Below, in pieces: positions 16,350-24,130 of a DNA stretch of 64,000 nucleotides. A program made the position numbers and the translations under genes. The DNA is from an uncultured Oceanospirillaceae bacterium (GTDB lineage Bacteria; Pseudomonadota; Gammaproteobacteria; Pseudomonadales; Balneatricaceae), in assembly GCA_937138495.1 (NCBI GenBank), contig CAKZPE010000020.1, forward strand, positions 22,112 to 86,111, written 5' to 3'. Each line of letters begins with the position of its first letter. The stretch's first letter is position 1. The notes below the pieces were generated by a model, which worked only from the letters and a program-made list of their open reading frames with translations, was not told where the DNA came from and did no database searches.

Positions 16350-16856
16350 ATGGACGAGTCCTCTTTATTTCATCCTACTCCACACTGTAATGCCGCCGGT
16401 GAGCGAGGGTTTTCCCTGCCGTCTCAGCTGGATATTTATCGCTATTTTCAGGGGGAGACACTGGCGTACGGAATCTTTGAAGACCGGTTTGGTAAGCTCA
16501 GACGCAGCTTTAAAGTGTATATTCACGGGCAGGTTGAAGGCAGAAAACTGCGTCTCACGGAAGATTTTTACTATGACGACGGTGAAGAAAGTCAGCGGAT
16601 CTGGTTAATCTCGGATGAAGGTAATAACCGGTTTACCGGTGAGGCGGCTGATATTCAGGGGCGGGCACTGGGGGTCCGGGAACGTCATATGCTTTCCTGG
16701 CGTTACCGTATGGATCTGAGCATTCAGGGGCGCAGCTGGAGGGTGCAATTTGATGACCGGATGTACCTGCTGGATGAGACGGTTATGGTTAACCGTGCCC
16801 GGGTGAGTAAGTGGGGGATGACACTGGGCACGGTGAGCATTTTCTTCCGTAAGTAG
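16350..16856 (+). CDS. DUF3833 family protein, cytoplasmic paralogue
   Basis: 168-residue DUF3833 protein similar along its length to the lipoprotein at 5994-6587: FQGETLAYGIFEDRFGKL, a TEDFYYDDGEE turn, FTGEAADIQG, LSWRY, the MYLLDETVMVNRARVSKWG stretch and GTVSIFFRK. It has no signal peptide or lipobox, so it should stay in the cytoplasm. The frame extends back to a GTG at 16284, but the sigma promoter lies inside that extension. The ATG at 16350, with AGCAGG about 9 bases upstream, is therefore the better start. It is monocistronic and shares the promoter class with the rest of the island. Confidence 0.8.
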   Translation: MDESSLFHPTPHCNAAGERGFSLPSQLDIYRYFQGETLAYGIFEDRFGKLRRSFKVYIHGQVEGRKLRLTEDFYYDDGEESQRIWLISDEGNNRFTGEAADIQGRALGVRERHMLSWRYRMDLSIQGRSWRVQFDDRMYLLDETVMVNRARVSKWGMTLGTVSIFFRK

Positions 16857-16991
16857 TGGCTGCCGTAATCATCCCCGAATTCTGTGGGTAAGTCTGTTTG
16901 CAGTCTGCGCATCAATGGCTGCAGCCCTTCATATACAGGCGTTTCAGGCTCCTGGTCAGAGAACAGCCAGTCATGGGTTTGCAGTGGACAA

Positions 16992-17552
16992 TCAGTCTTG
17001 CGGATAGTGAATCAGGTTGTGGAAAACCCCCGGTGCCGTGCTCATATTTCTGTACCCGTGGGGGGTGTCGGCAGCAAACCGGATTGCATCACCTTTGCTC
17101 AGTGCCTGCCACTGGCCGTCTGCATAAATCTCTACGTCACCTGCTGTCACAATCACATGTTCGATGACCCCCGGTTCGTGAGGGTCAGAGTAGCGTTCGT
17201 AGCCGGGTAACAGGGTCAGTTCGAACATTTCGAAGCCCAGTGCCGGGTTAAAGGGAAACAGTGTGGCGACCAGCATCCGGTCCTGAGTAGGCTGTTCCCG
17301 CAGGGCATCAGCATTACGGAAAACCGTCGGCGGGCCGTTCAGTGCCGGTCCGAGAAGCCCTGACATTGACAGGTTAAGGCCGCTGGCAATTTTCCACAGG
17401 GTGGCGAGCGTTGGGCTGGATTCGCCCCGTTCAATCTGTCCCAGCATGGCTTTGCTGACGCCGGTGGCTTTAGCAGCTTTATCCAGGCTCAGGTCTTTTT
17501 CTTTACGTGCCTGTTTCAGGGCACCGGCGAGATAGGTATTAACTTCCTGCAT
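16992..17552 (-). CDS. XRE family regulator with C-terminal cupin domain
   Basis: 186-residue repressor-type protein. The helix-turn-helix is at about residues 9-65 (LSLDKAAKATGVSKAML, then GQIERGESSPTLATLWKIA). A small cupin barrel follows (about 110-180, with GVIEHVIVTAGDVEIYADG and DAIRFAADTPHGYRN). This is the architecture of E. coli YdcN/SutR, which lies next to the BenE homologue YdcO, as here. It is divergent from the BenE transporter, and two matching operator-like palindromes lie between them. It probably represses both genes and releases on an effector bound by the cupin domain; the effector is not known. Confidence 0.85.
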   Translation of the reverse strand: MQEVNTYLAGALKQARKEKDLSLDKAAKATGVSKAMLGQIERGESSPTLATLWKIASGLNLSMSGLLGPALNGPPTVFRNADALREQPTQDRMLVATLFPFNPALGFEMFELTLLPGYERYSDPHEPGVIEHVIVTAGDVEIYADGQWQALSKGDAIRFAADTPHGYRNMSTAPGVFHNLIHYPQD

Positions 17553-17576
17553 GATCTTTCTGCTTAATTAAGGCTT

Positions 17577-17592
17577 GTACGTTATAGCGCAC
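17577..17592. promoter_or_regulatory. Operator-like palindrome, left copy (XRE-cupin/BenE)
   Basis: GTACGTTATAGCGCAC: arms GTACG and CGCAC around six bases, with one mismatch. It overlaps the predicted -10 (TATAAC on the minus strand, 17586-17581) of the regulator gene, whose -35 would be TAGACA at 17610-17605 with 18 bases between. Confidence 0.65.
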
Positions 17593-17614
17593 AGCTGCTA
17601 CGCTTGTCTATATC

Positions 17615-17630
17615 GTGCGCTATAACGCAC
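17615..17630. promoter_or_regulatory. Operator-like palindrome, right copy (XRE-cupin/BenE)
   Basis: GTGCGCTATAACGCAC: perfect arms GTGCG and CGCAC around CTATAA. The inner 12 bases GTGCGCTATAAC are the exact reverse complement of the core of the left copy. The centres are 38 bases apart. TATAAC at 17621-17626 could be the -10 of the transporter gene. Confidence 0.7.
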
Positions 17631-17670
17631 AAAGTATCAGGCAGACCGAAATGTATTTAGCGGGGTAAAT

Positions 17671-18864
17671 ATGCGGCAATGGCTAAACCTTTCCCATATA
17701 TCCACAGGCTTTGTGGTGGTGCTGGTGGGGTATTCAAGTTCAGCAATCATTGTGTTTCAGGCGGCGGCAGCGGCCGGAGCAACGGCGGCTGAGCTGAGTT
17801 CCTGGTTGTGGGCGCTGGGGATCGGCATGGGGGCAACCAGCATTGGCTTGTCGCTGTACTATAAAAAACCGGTGGTGACGGCCTGGTCGACGCCGGGCGC
17901 GGCGCTACTGGTGACGGCGCTGGCCGGACTGAATATGCAGCAGGCTGTCGGGGTGTTCCTGTTCAGTTCCGGGCTGGTAGCACTGTGTGGTCTGACCGGC
18001 TGGTTTAATCTGATTATGCGTCAGGTGCCGGTCTCTCTGGCGGCCGCCATGCTGGGCGGGGTGTTGCTGAACTTCGGGCTGGACCTGTTTATTGCGGCGG
18101 ATTCTCATTTCTGGCTGGTACTGTCAATGCTGGCCTGTTATCTGCTGCTCAAGCCGGTGTTGCCCCGGTATTGTATTCCGCTGGTGTTATGCGCAGGTGT
18201 TGTTGGCAGCGCGCTGAGCGGGGAGCTGATGTGGCAGAGTGTTGAACTGCAACTGGCCACGCCGCTGTTCATCATGCCTGAATTCAGTGTTGCCGCCCTG
18301 ATCGGGGTGGGGGTTCCGCTGTTTGTGGTTACCATGGCATCACAGAATGTGCCCGGGGTAGCGGTGATCCGTGCAAACGGTTATGACACGCCGGTGTCAC
18401 CTCTGATTTCTGCTACCGGGCTGGCCGGGGTTTTACTGGCGCCTTTGGGGGGCTTTTCGTATTGCCTGGCGGCGATTACAGCGGCTATCTGTATGAGCGA
18501 AGAAGCCGATCCTGATGTCGGGCAGCGTTATCGCAGTGCTGTCTGGGCAGGTGTGTTTTATGTGCTGGCGGGCATATTTGGCGCGACGGTGGCAGCGTTA
18601 TTTACCGCTTTTCCGCAGGCACTGATTATGAGCATTGCCGGGCTGGCGCTGTTGTCCACCATTGCGAACAGTCTGAGTGCCGCCTTCAGTGAGGCCAGCC
18701 ACCGGGAGGCCGCGATGCTGACGTTTTTACTGACCGCATCTGGCGTGAGCCTGTTGGGTATCAGCAGTGCTTTTTGGGGGTTGTTGCTGGGGTTGCTTGC
18801 ATACCACAGTGCTAAGCGGTGGGGGCCGGCAAAAACGGTTGCTGCGGCGGACGGTAAAGGGTAA
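17671..18864 (+). CDS. BenE family transporter (benzoate/proton symporter-like)
   Basis: 397-residue inner-membrane carrier with about 11-12 hydrophobic segments. Family marks: STGFVVVLVGYSSSAIIVFQ, TAWSTPGAALLVTALAGL, VPLFVVTMASQNVPGVAVIR and LLAPLGGFSYCLAAITAAIC. BenE proteins carry benzoate or related aromatic acids with protons. The YdcO-type branch, next to an XRE-cupin regulator, has no established substrate. No benzoate catabolic genes lie nearby, so the substrate remains open. Its stop is 4 bases from that of the convergent HAD gene. Confidence 0.88.
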   Translation: MRQWLNLSHISTGFVVVLVGYSSSAIIVFQAAAAAGATAAELSSWLWALGIGMGATSIGLSLYYKKPVVTAWSTPGAALLVTALAGLNMQQAVGVFLFSSGLVALCGLTGWFNLIMRQVPVSLAAAMLGGVLLNFGLDLFIAADSHFWLVLSMLACYLLLKPVLPRYCIPLVLCAGVVGSALSGELMWQSVELQLATPLFIMPEFSVAALIGVGVPLFVVTMASQNVPGVAVIRANGYDTPVSPLISATGLAGVLLAPLGGFSYCLAAITAAICMSEEADPDVGQRYRSAVWAGVFYVLAGIFGATVAALFTAFPQALIMSIAGLALLSTIANSLSAAFSEASHREAAMLTFLLTASGVSLLGISSAFWGLLLGLLAYHSAKRWGPAKTVAAADGKG

Positions 18865-18868
18865 TGAG

Positions 18869-19540
18869 TCAGCGTTTTGGCAGGCCTGTCACCAGAGCTT
18901 CCAGACCCGGCAGGGTCAGGTCCGGTTGCTGATCCCATGGATCAAAAGGCACCGTTAGATCCCGCTGTATCCAGGCAGCATACCAGCCTGCGTGCCGTGC
19001 GCCGGTGATGTCAAAAGGGTTTCCGGAAATCAGCCAGGTGTGCTGACGGTGGCTGTGACTGCGGTGTAAAAAGTGCTGATATACATCGGGAGAGGGTTTA
19101 AAGCTGCGGACGTCGACAACGCTGATGACGGCTTCAAAGTAAGTGTGGATGCCCGCCTGTTGTAAGAGTTTTGTCACCGCGTCGGCCTGGCCATTGGAGA
19201 AAGCATACAGGCGGTGTCCGGCCTGTTGTAACGCCATCAGGGCAGGCCCGGCATCTGTAAAGGCGGGCAGTTGGGTATACGCGAGCATCAGGTCTTGTTG
19301 CTGAGCCTGGCTGAGCCCGGTTCCGAGCAGGCTGTCGGTATATTGCAGGGCATCCAGTGTGCAGCGGCTGAAAGGTTGGTAATCCTGCATCAGTCCGCGG
19401 CGAAAGCTGTATTCCAGTTGTTTATCCCGCCAGCACCGGGAGAACTGTTCAGCCTGTTCGCCGATCATGTGTTGCAGCTGAATGACCACGCCGCGGGTAT
19501 CAATCAGGGTGCCGTAAACATCGAATGCCAGTGTCAACAT
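18869..19540 (-). CDS. Haloacid dehalogenase type II (HAD superfamily)
   Basis: 223-residue HAD hydrolase of the 2-haloacid dehalogenase branch. The nucleophile is Asp7 in FDVYGTLID, then a cap domain with an Arg-rich YSFRRGLM stretch, the Ser/Asn motif AFSNGQ, the Lys motif FKPSPDVYQHFL and the closing SGNPFDITGARHAG. Real dehalogenases use the Asp, a cap Arg and the Lys, and all have candidates here. Activity on 2-chloro- or 2-fluoro-carboxylic acids is possible, but many family members have other substrates. Monocistronic, convergent with the BenE transporter. Confidence 0.82.
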   Translation of the reverse strand: MLTLAFDVYGTLIDTRGVVIQLQHMIGEQAEQFSRCWRDKQLEYSFRRGLMQDYQPFSRCTLDALQYTDSLLGTGLSQAQQQDLMLAYTQLPAFTDAGPALMALQQAGHRLYAFSNGQADAVTKLLQQAGIHTYFEAVISVVDVRSFKPSPDVYQHFLHRSHSHRQHTWLISGNPFDITGARHAGWYAAWIQRDLTVPFDPWDQQPDLTLPGLEALVTGLPKR

Positions 19541-19621
19541 ATGTTGTTCTTCTGTGGTGATGGTTTATGTCTGATCCGGCTGATTACTATAGATCATATT
19601 TTCATGCCGGCTGTATCGACT

Positions 19622-20458
19622 TTAGAGGTAGTTGCTGTGCTGGGTAAGTGCTTGCTGGCGATACTGGCCGGGGGATACGCCGACAGCTTTGCGGAAGGCC
19701 CGGAAAAAGGCGGTATCGCTGAGGTAGCCCAGCTGATCAACGATTTGTCCGATGCTCAGGTGATTGTTTTCCAGTAGCTGACAGGCCAGCCGCATACGCC
19801 AGCGGGTCAGGTATTCGCCGGGCGGGCAGCCTACGGTGTCACGGAAATGCTGGTTAAACGCGGTGCGGGACATACCCGCTTCATTGGCCAGGGTTTCAAC
19901 ACTCCAGCGCTGTTCCGGCTGGCTGTGCATCGCGGTAATCGCCCGGGCCAGCCGGATGTCGGACAGCCCGGCGATAACACCGTACTCCAGTAACTGATGC
20001 TTCATCAGAAAACGCAGCATATGTACCAGCAGTACTTCTGCCAGCCGGTTGAGAACGGTTTCGTGCCCACAGCGGTGCTGCATACTTTCCAGCAACAGTA
20101 ATTGCAGGGTGGGGTTCAGGGTTTCCCGGGCCTGATCATCGGCATGAATCTGTACCACCGGTGGCAGTTTATCGAATACTGGATTGAGCTGGCTGGGGCC
20201 AAAATCCATGTTGCAGCACAGTAGCTGCAGGTCTTCACTCTGGCTGGATAAGGTCCGGTATTCGTCCTGAGTGATCCATAACAGATCACCGCATTTGATC
20301 TGTGTGTCCGGGGCTTCATCAATGCTCAGTTGCCCCTGATTCAGAAACAGTATATTGGAGCCTTCCGGCAGGAGCATTCCGTGGGGGCCGTATTCCAGCA
20401 TGCCTATTTGCCGGGCGGTAGGGGTGAAGGTCTGCAACAGTGATGAAAGACGGTCCAT
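19622..20458 (-). CDS. AraC family transcriptional regulator (cupin type)
   Basis: 278-residue regulator: N-terminal cupin-like sensing domain (GMLLPEGSNILFLNQGQLSI) and two C-terminal helix-turn-helix motifs (SVETLANEAGMSRTAFNQHF and LSIGQIVDQLGYLSDTAFFR, then AFRKAVGVSPGQYR). This architecture is common among regulators of nearby redox or quinone-stress genes. It is divergent from the peroxiredoxin-like gene at 20614, the likely target. The 155-base region between them contains CTATCA/TGATAG inverted elements and two GTACAA copies that could be binding sites. Confidence 0.85.
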   Translation of the reverse strand: MDRLSSLLQTFTPTARQIGMLEYGPHGMLLPEGSNILFLNQGQLSIDEAPDTQIKCGDLLWITQDEYRTLSSQSEDLQLLCCNMDFGPSQLNPVFDKLPPVVQIHADDQARETLNPTLQLLLLESMQHRCGHETVLNRLAEVLLVHMLRFLMKHQLLEYGVIAGLSDIRLARAITAMHSQPEQRWSVETLANEAGMSRTAFNQHFRDTVGCPPGEYLTRWRMRLACQLLENNHLSIGQIVDQLGYLSDTAFFRAFRKAVGVSPGQYRQQALTQHSNYL

Positions 20459-20613
20459 AGTGTGTTATCCGGCTGTAAAAATAAGGTAGATGGCTATCAG
20501 CAAATGAATAACGGTACAAAGTGATAGTAAATCCGCACAAAATGCATACTAATCGTACAATTCCTGAAGGTAAAGTAGTAACTATCAAAATGTCAGTTTT
20601 CTGGAGAGTTTAA

Positions 20614-21144
20614 ATGGTTGTGCTTAAGACCCGTCAGGCCGTGCCGGCGCTGAATGTGGATACACTGAATGGCGCCTGGTCTTTGTCAGATCAGACACCG
20701 GAAAATTTCACGATGCTGGTGTTTTACCGCGGTTTGCATTGCCCGCTGTGTGCCAAGTACCTGAAAGAGCTGGATAAGCTGGCTGGGGACTTTGCCGCTG
20801 CCGGTGTGTCTGTGCTGGCCCTGAGCAGTGATGATAAAGCCCGTACTGAGCAGGCACTGGCGGACTGGGAATTAAAGAATATTAATCTGGGCTATGGCCT
20901 GACCACTGAACAGGCTCAGGCATGGGGTCTGCACCGTTCAGCCGGCCGTGGTTTAACGTCTATCGGTATTGAAGAGCCGGCAGAGTTCAGTGAGCCGGGT
21001 CTGTTCCTGGTACGCCCGGATAACACCCTGTACTGGGCGCAAATCAGCACGATGCCATTTGCCCGCCCATTGTTCCGTGAGGTATTGGGTGCTGTTAACT
21101 TCGTGGTGGAGAAGGATTATCCGGCACGTGGTGAGCTGGTATAA
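20614..21144 (+). CDS. Peroxiredoxin-like (AhpC/TSA) protein
   Basis: 176-residue thioredoxin-fold protein. The active region FYRGLHCPLCAKYLKEL contains Cys43 and Cys46 as a CPLC pair, unlike the TxxC of typical peroxiredoxins. Other marks are GVSVLALSSDDKART and the ARPLFREVLGAV stretch. This fits the 'peroxiredoxin-like' family often annotated as AhpC/TSA or redoxin. It may act as a peroxidase or as a disulfide reductase. GGAGAG lies 8 bases before the ATG. Probably controlled by the divergent AraC gene. Confidence 0.8.
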   Translation: MVVLKTRQAVPALNVDTLNGAWSLSDQTPENFTMLVFYRGLHCPLCAKYLKELDKLAGDFAAAGVSVLALSSDDKARTEQALADWELKNINLGYGLTTEQAQAWGLHRSAGRGLTSIGIEEPAEFSEPGLFLVRPDNTLYWAQISTMPFARPLFREVLGAVNFVVEKDYPARGELV

Positions 21145-21240
21145 AACCGGCGAGCTGGCGTAACTGGCCGGTAAATCTGATCTGCAGTGCTCCGGTTTAC
21201 TGAACTGAGCTTGTCAGTTCGCCAGCATTTTCTCCCTCTC

Positions 21241-21267
21241 AAAGCCGCCTCTCAGGCGGCTTTTTTA
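21241..21267. terminator. Bidirectional terminator between peroxiredoxin-like and SDR genes
   Basis: GCCGCCT and AGGCGGC around CTC, with A run before and T run after. It serves the plus-strand gene ending at 21144, and its right end touches the stop of the minus-strand SDR. Confidence 0.8.
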
Positions 21268-22053
21268 TTGCTGCACACCGCTGATATCGATAACCGGATC
21301 GACGGCGGAGCTTGCGGTCATGCCACCATCGACACTGAGTAACTGGCCACTGATGAAACTGGCCTGATCACTGGCCAGCCATACGCAGGCTTTTGCGATT
21401 TCCTGTGGTTCTGCCAGCCGTTGCAAAGGATGACGGCGGGATACGCCCTGCCGGGCTGCTGCCGGGTCCGGTTCAGCATCAAAAAATTCGGTGGACATCT
21501 CTGTCAGGGTCCATGTAGGGCAGACCGCATTGCAGCGAATGCCATGTTTTCCGTGATCGGTGGCTATGGCCCGGGTTAAGCCGTGAATCCAGGCTTTTGA
21601 TGCGTTATAAATTGCCAGCTCATGGTCGGCGGCAATCCCTCCGGTGGAACCGATATTTACAATGGCGCCGCTGCCCTGCTGACGCATTATCTGTACCGCC
21701 CGGCGAGAGCACATAAACGGGGCACGCATATTGATATTGCTGAGCCATTGCCAGTCTTCGTCGGTGGTGGCGTCGATCGTTTTTGCCAGCTGTACGCCCG
21801 CGTTGTTGATCAGTACGTCCAGCCTGCCAAAGTTATTCATTGCTGTGTCGAATAACGCCTCTATCTGTGCCGGGTCGGCCAGATCAGTGGGGTGCCAGTA
21901 GGCATTGGGATGGCTGAGTGCCGGGTCTGTACGGCTGGCAAGTATGACGGTGGCACCGGCAGCCAGGAATTGTTCGCTGATAGCTTTCCCAATGCCCTGA
22001 CTGGCACCGGTAACAATGACTGTTTGTGCTGAGAAACTGTAATCGCCGGGCAT
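21265..22053 (-). CDS. SDR family oxidoreductase
   Basis: Classical SDR of 262 residues: TGASQGIG near the N-terminus, NNAGV, catalytic Ser in GSTGG and YNASK, then CPTWTLTEMS and the C-terminal FISGQLLSVDGG typical of FabG-like enzymes. The frame extends back to 22095, but the Met at 22053 has AGGA 8 bases before it and begins just before the nucleotide-binding strand. The substrate is unknown. Monocistronic, ending in a shared terminator. Confidence 0.84.
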   Translation of the reverse strand: MPGDYSFSAQTVIVTGASQGIGKAISEQFLAAGATVILASRTDPALSHPNAYWHPTDLADPAQIEALFDTAMNNFGRLDVLINNAGVQLAKTIDATTDEDWQWLSNINMRAPFMCSRRAVQIMRQQGSGAIVNIGSTGGIAADHELAIYNASKAWIHGLTRAIATDHGKHGIRCNAVCPTWTLTEMSTEFFDAEPDPAAARQGVSRRHPLQRLAEPQEIAKACVWLASDQASFISGQLLSVDGGMTASSAVDPVIDISGVQQ

Positions 22054-22236
22054 GGTCGTCATCCTGTGTGTTTGTCTCCGGTTTGAATGTACCACAGTTT
22101 TTTACCGGAACAGGTGATCTGTCAGCAAGGTGAGCGCTACAGGGTGAGGCTGTGTTTGCAGGCGTGATGTGTTTTACCTGAATTTTACCTGGCTTTGGCG
22201 ATACTCCGCGGTAAATACGGTATTCAGAGGTAGGTT

Positions 22237-23085
22237 ATGAGGGTTTTAATCACTGGCGGTACGTCCGGGATGGGTCAGCAACTGGCGATGCAGTTATCAG
22301 AGCTGGGTCATGATGTGGATGTATTTGGCGGGATGAATCAGGTTAAAGGTATGAATCTTGTCGCCCTGAGCCGGGGGAGGATTCAGTATTATCCGGTTGA
22401 TCTGGGCAACATCGGTGACGTGAAGCGGGTTGCCGCTGAGTATATGGCAGAGCACGAAGCCCTGGATTATCTGGTGCTGAATGCAGGGGTTTATCCTGAC
22501 AAACAGGGGGCTGATCATTTGGGTGTGGATAAAGCGTTCGTGGTGAATTATCTGCACCGTTTTATGCTGGCGCTGTTATTGCGGCCGCTGTTGCTGAGTG
22601 CCGCCGCTCCCAGGGTGCTGATTAACGGTTGTAGCCGCCTGGGAGGGCTGAATAAGGATGATCAGGGATTTGCCCGGATGTACAGCGCTCAGCAGGGGAT
22701 GTCTGAGGCGTTAAAAGCCAATGCGTTGCTGGCATTCTGGCTGAACAGCCCCTGTGGTTATGGCATTGACGTTGATGGTTTTCATCCCGGGTTTGTTAAT
22801 AGCGGTTTTATCCGGCAGGAGGGCCGCCTGAAACCTTTGCTGGCAAAGTGGTTTGCCCGTTCCCCCCGGCAAGTGGCGGGGATGATGTGTCAGTTGCTGA
22901 CCGAGCCGCAGTTATCGTCCGGAGGCCGTTATATTCATGGGCTGAAGGATGCGGGGTATCACCACAGTATTACCGGCAGACAGCAGGATTTTGCCTGGTT
23001 ATGGCAACAGAGCTTGCAGCTGACGAATATGATTCAGCCTTACTGGGCAAAAGGTCTGTGGGCTGAAGGGCCTGATCTCCTGTGA
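22237..23085 (+). CDS. SDR-like protein with degenerate active site
   Basis: 282-residue Rossmann protein: TGGTSGMG at about residues 7-14 and NAGVYPD near 87 are typical SDR features, and DGFHPGFVNSGF matches the usual post-catalytic loop. The expected YxxxK is not clear: the only nearby Tyr is in MYSAQQGM, with Gln where Lys should be, and a Lys follows later in ALKAN. The Ser of the triad may be in INGCSRLG. It may be a pseudoenzyme or use a shifted Lys. AGAGGTAG lies before the ATG. No operon partner. Confidence 0.7.
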   Translation: MRVLITGGTSGMGQQLAMQLSELGHDVDVFGGMNQVKGMNLVALSRGRIQYYPVDLGNIGDVKRVAAEYMAEHEALDYLVLNAGVYPDKQGADHLGVDKAFVVNYLHRFMLALLLRPLLLSAAAPRVLINGCSRLGGLNKDDQGFARMYSAQQGMSEALKANALLAFWLNSPCGYGIDVDGFHPGFVNSGFIRQEGRLKPLLAKWFARSPRQVAGMMCQLLTEPQLSSGGRYIHGLKDAGYHHSITGRQQDFAWLWQQSLQLTNMIQPYWAKGLWAEGPDLL

Positions 23086-23446
23086 GGCATTTGCAAAGAC
23101 GTCAGCCGTGAAGCGGTTCCCGTGGCTGGAATATTGCTTAAATGCTTTTTCACATCTGTTTTACATTCAGGTTGATATGCTGGCCCCGAAATTAAGTTTA
23201 CAGGTAGTGGGCAGTGCACATTATCAGTGCATCCCTGACAGAAGATAACCGGAATATTGCCCGGGCCCCTGACGGATTATCTGTCGCGACCGCATGTATC
23301 TGTCGCTGAGGTACGGGGCGGGCTGCTGCCGCGGATGTATATATCTGCGTGGCAGAATCGCACAGCTTCAGCGTGGGTGGTTATGTAATATTTTTTTAAG
23401 GTTGCGCTGTCAGTGGGCCGGCTGAATGTGTTTTCAGGTGTAGTCG
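23086..23446. other. Non-coding gap before the two-component system
   Basis: 361 bases with no supported gene. The open frames on the minus strand have no ribosome binding site and unlikely composition. It should hold the promoter of the response regulator; an AGGTG site is 7 bases before its ATG. No repeat or clear -35/-10 stands out. Confidence 0.4.
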
Positions 23447-24130
23447 ATGGCAAATATAAATGTACTTCTGGTGGAAGATAACTGGGACCTTGCCGGGTCG
23501 CTGGCGGATTATCTGTCTGAAACCGGATTTGAGGTGGACTTTGCATTTAACGGCCAGAGCTGTATTGAGTTGCTGAAGGCAAATACTTATCAGGTAATCA
23601 TCATGGATATCATGATGCCGGTTAAAGATGGCCTGACAACTTGCCGGGAGCTGCGTGAACGCTACCACATCACGACGCCGGTGCTGTTTCTTACTGCACG
23701 GGATAATCTTGACGATAAACTCACCGGCTTTGCCAGTGGCGGCGATGATTATGTGGTGAAGCCGTTTGCGCCGGAGGAAATTGCTGTACGTTTGCGGGCG
23801 TTACTGAAGCGGCAGCTTGCGGATCTTTCCGGGGTACAGCAATACGCGGATTTGCGGGTAGATTACCGGCTACATCAGGTGAGCCGTCAGGGTCAGCCTG
23901 TTCACCTCTATGAATTGCAATTCCGGATGTTAGTGCTGTTATTACGCATGGCGCCGGAGCCGGTCGCTAAAGCTCAGCTGGAAGCCGAACTCTGGCCGGA
24001 CGGGCCTCCCGACAGTGATCCTTTGCGGATTCATGTGTATAACCTGCGCAAGGCATTAGACGGCCCGTTCAGCAATCCACTGATTAAGACTGTGCACGGC
24101 AGGGGGTACCGGATTGCTATTCCTGAATAA
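23447..24130 (+). CDS. OmpR family response regulator
   Basis: 227-residue regulator: receiver domain with the acidic pair ED near the start, phosphoacceptor Asp54 (IIMDIMMP), Thr in FLTARD and Lys in VVKPFAPEE. A winged-helix DNA-binding domain follows (about 125-227, ending in NPLIKTVHGRGYRI). It forms an operon with the kinase that follows and overlaps it by 17 bases. The stimulus is unknown; the neighbours (SDR, cytochrome b561) give no clear hint. Confidence 0.87.
   Translation: MANINVLLVEDNWDLAGSLADYLSETGFEVDFAFNGQSCIELLKANTYQVIIMDIMMPVKDGLTTCRELRERYHITTPVLFLTARDNLDDKLTGFASGGDDYVVKPFAPEEIAVRLRALLKRQLADLSGVQQYADLRVDYRLHQVSRQGQPVHLYELQFRMLVLLLRMAPEPVAKAQLEAELWPDGPPDSDPLRIHVYNLRKALDGPFSNPLIKTVHGRGYRIAIPE

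Noticed and set aside
16724..16991. Open frame on the minus strand below the DUF3833 gene
   Set aside because: It reads for about 90 codons past the XRE-cupin stop with plausible-looking residues, but it has no ATG before residue 30 or so, no ribosome binding site and runs antisense into the DUF3833 gene. It could be a gene remnant; not supported.
23277..23546. 89-codon frame on the minus strand before the response regulator
   Set aside because: It overlaps the regulator start and has no start signal; Pro/Thr-rich chance translation.
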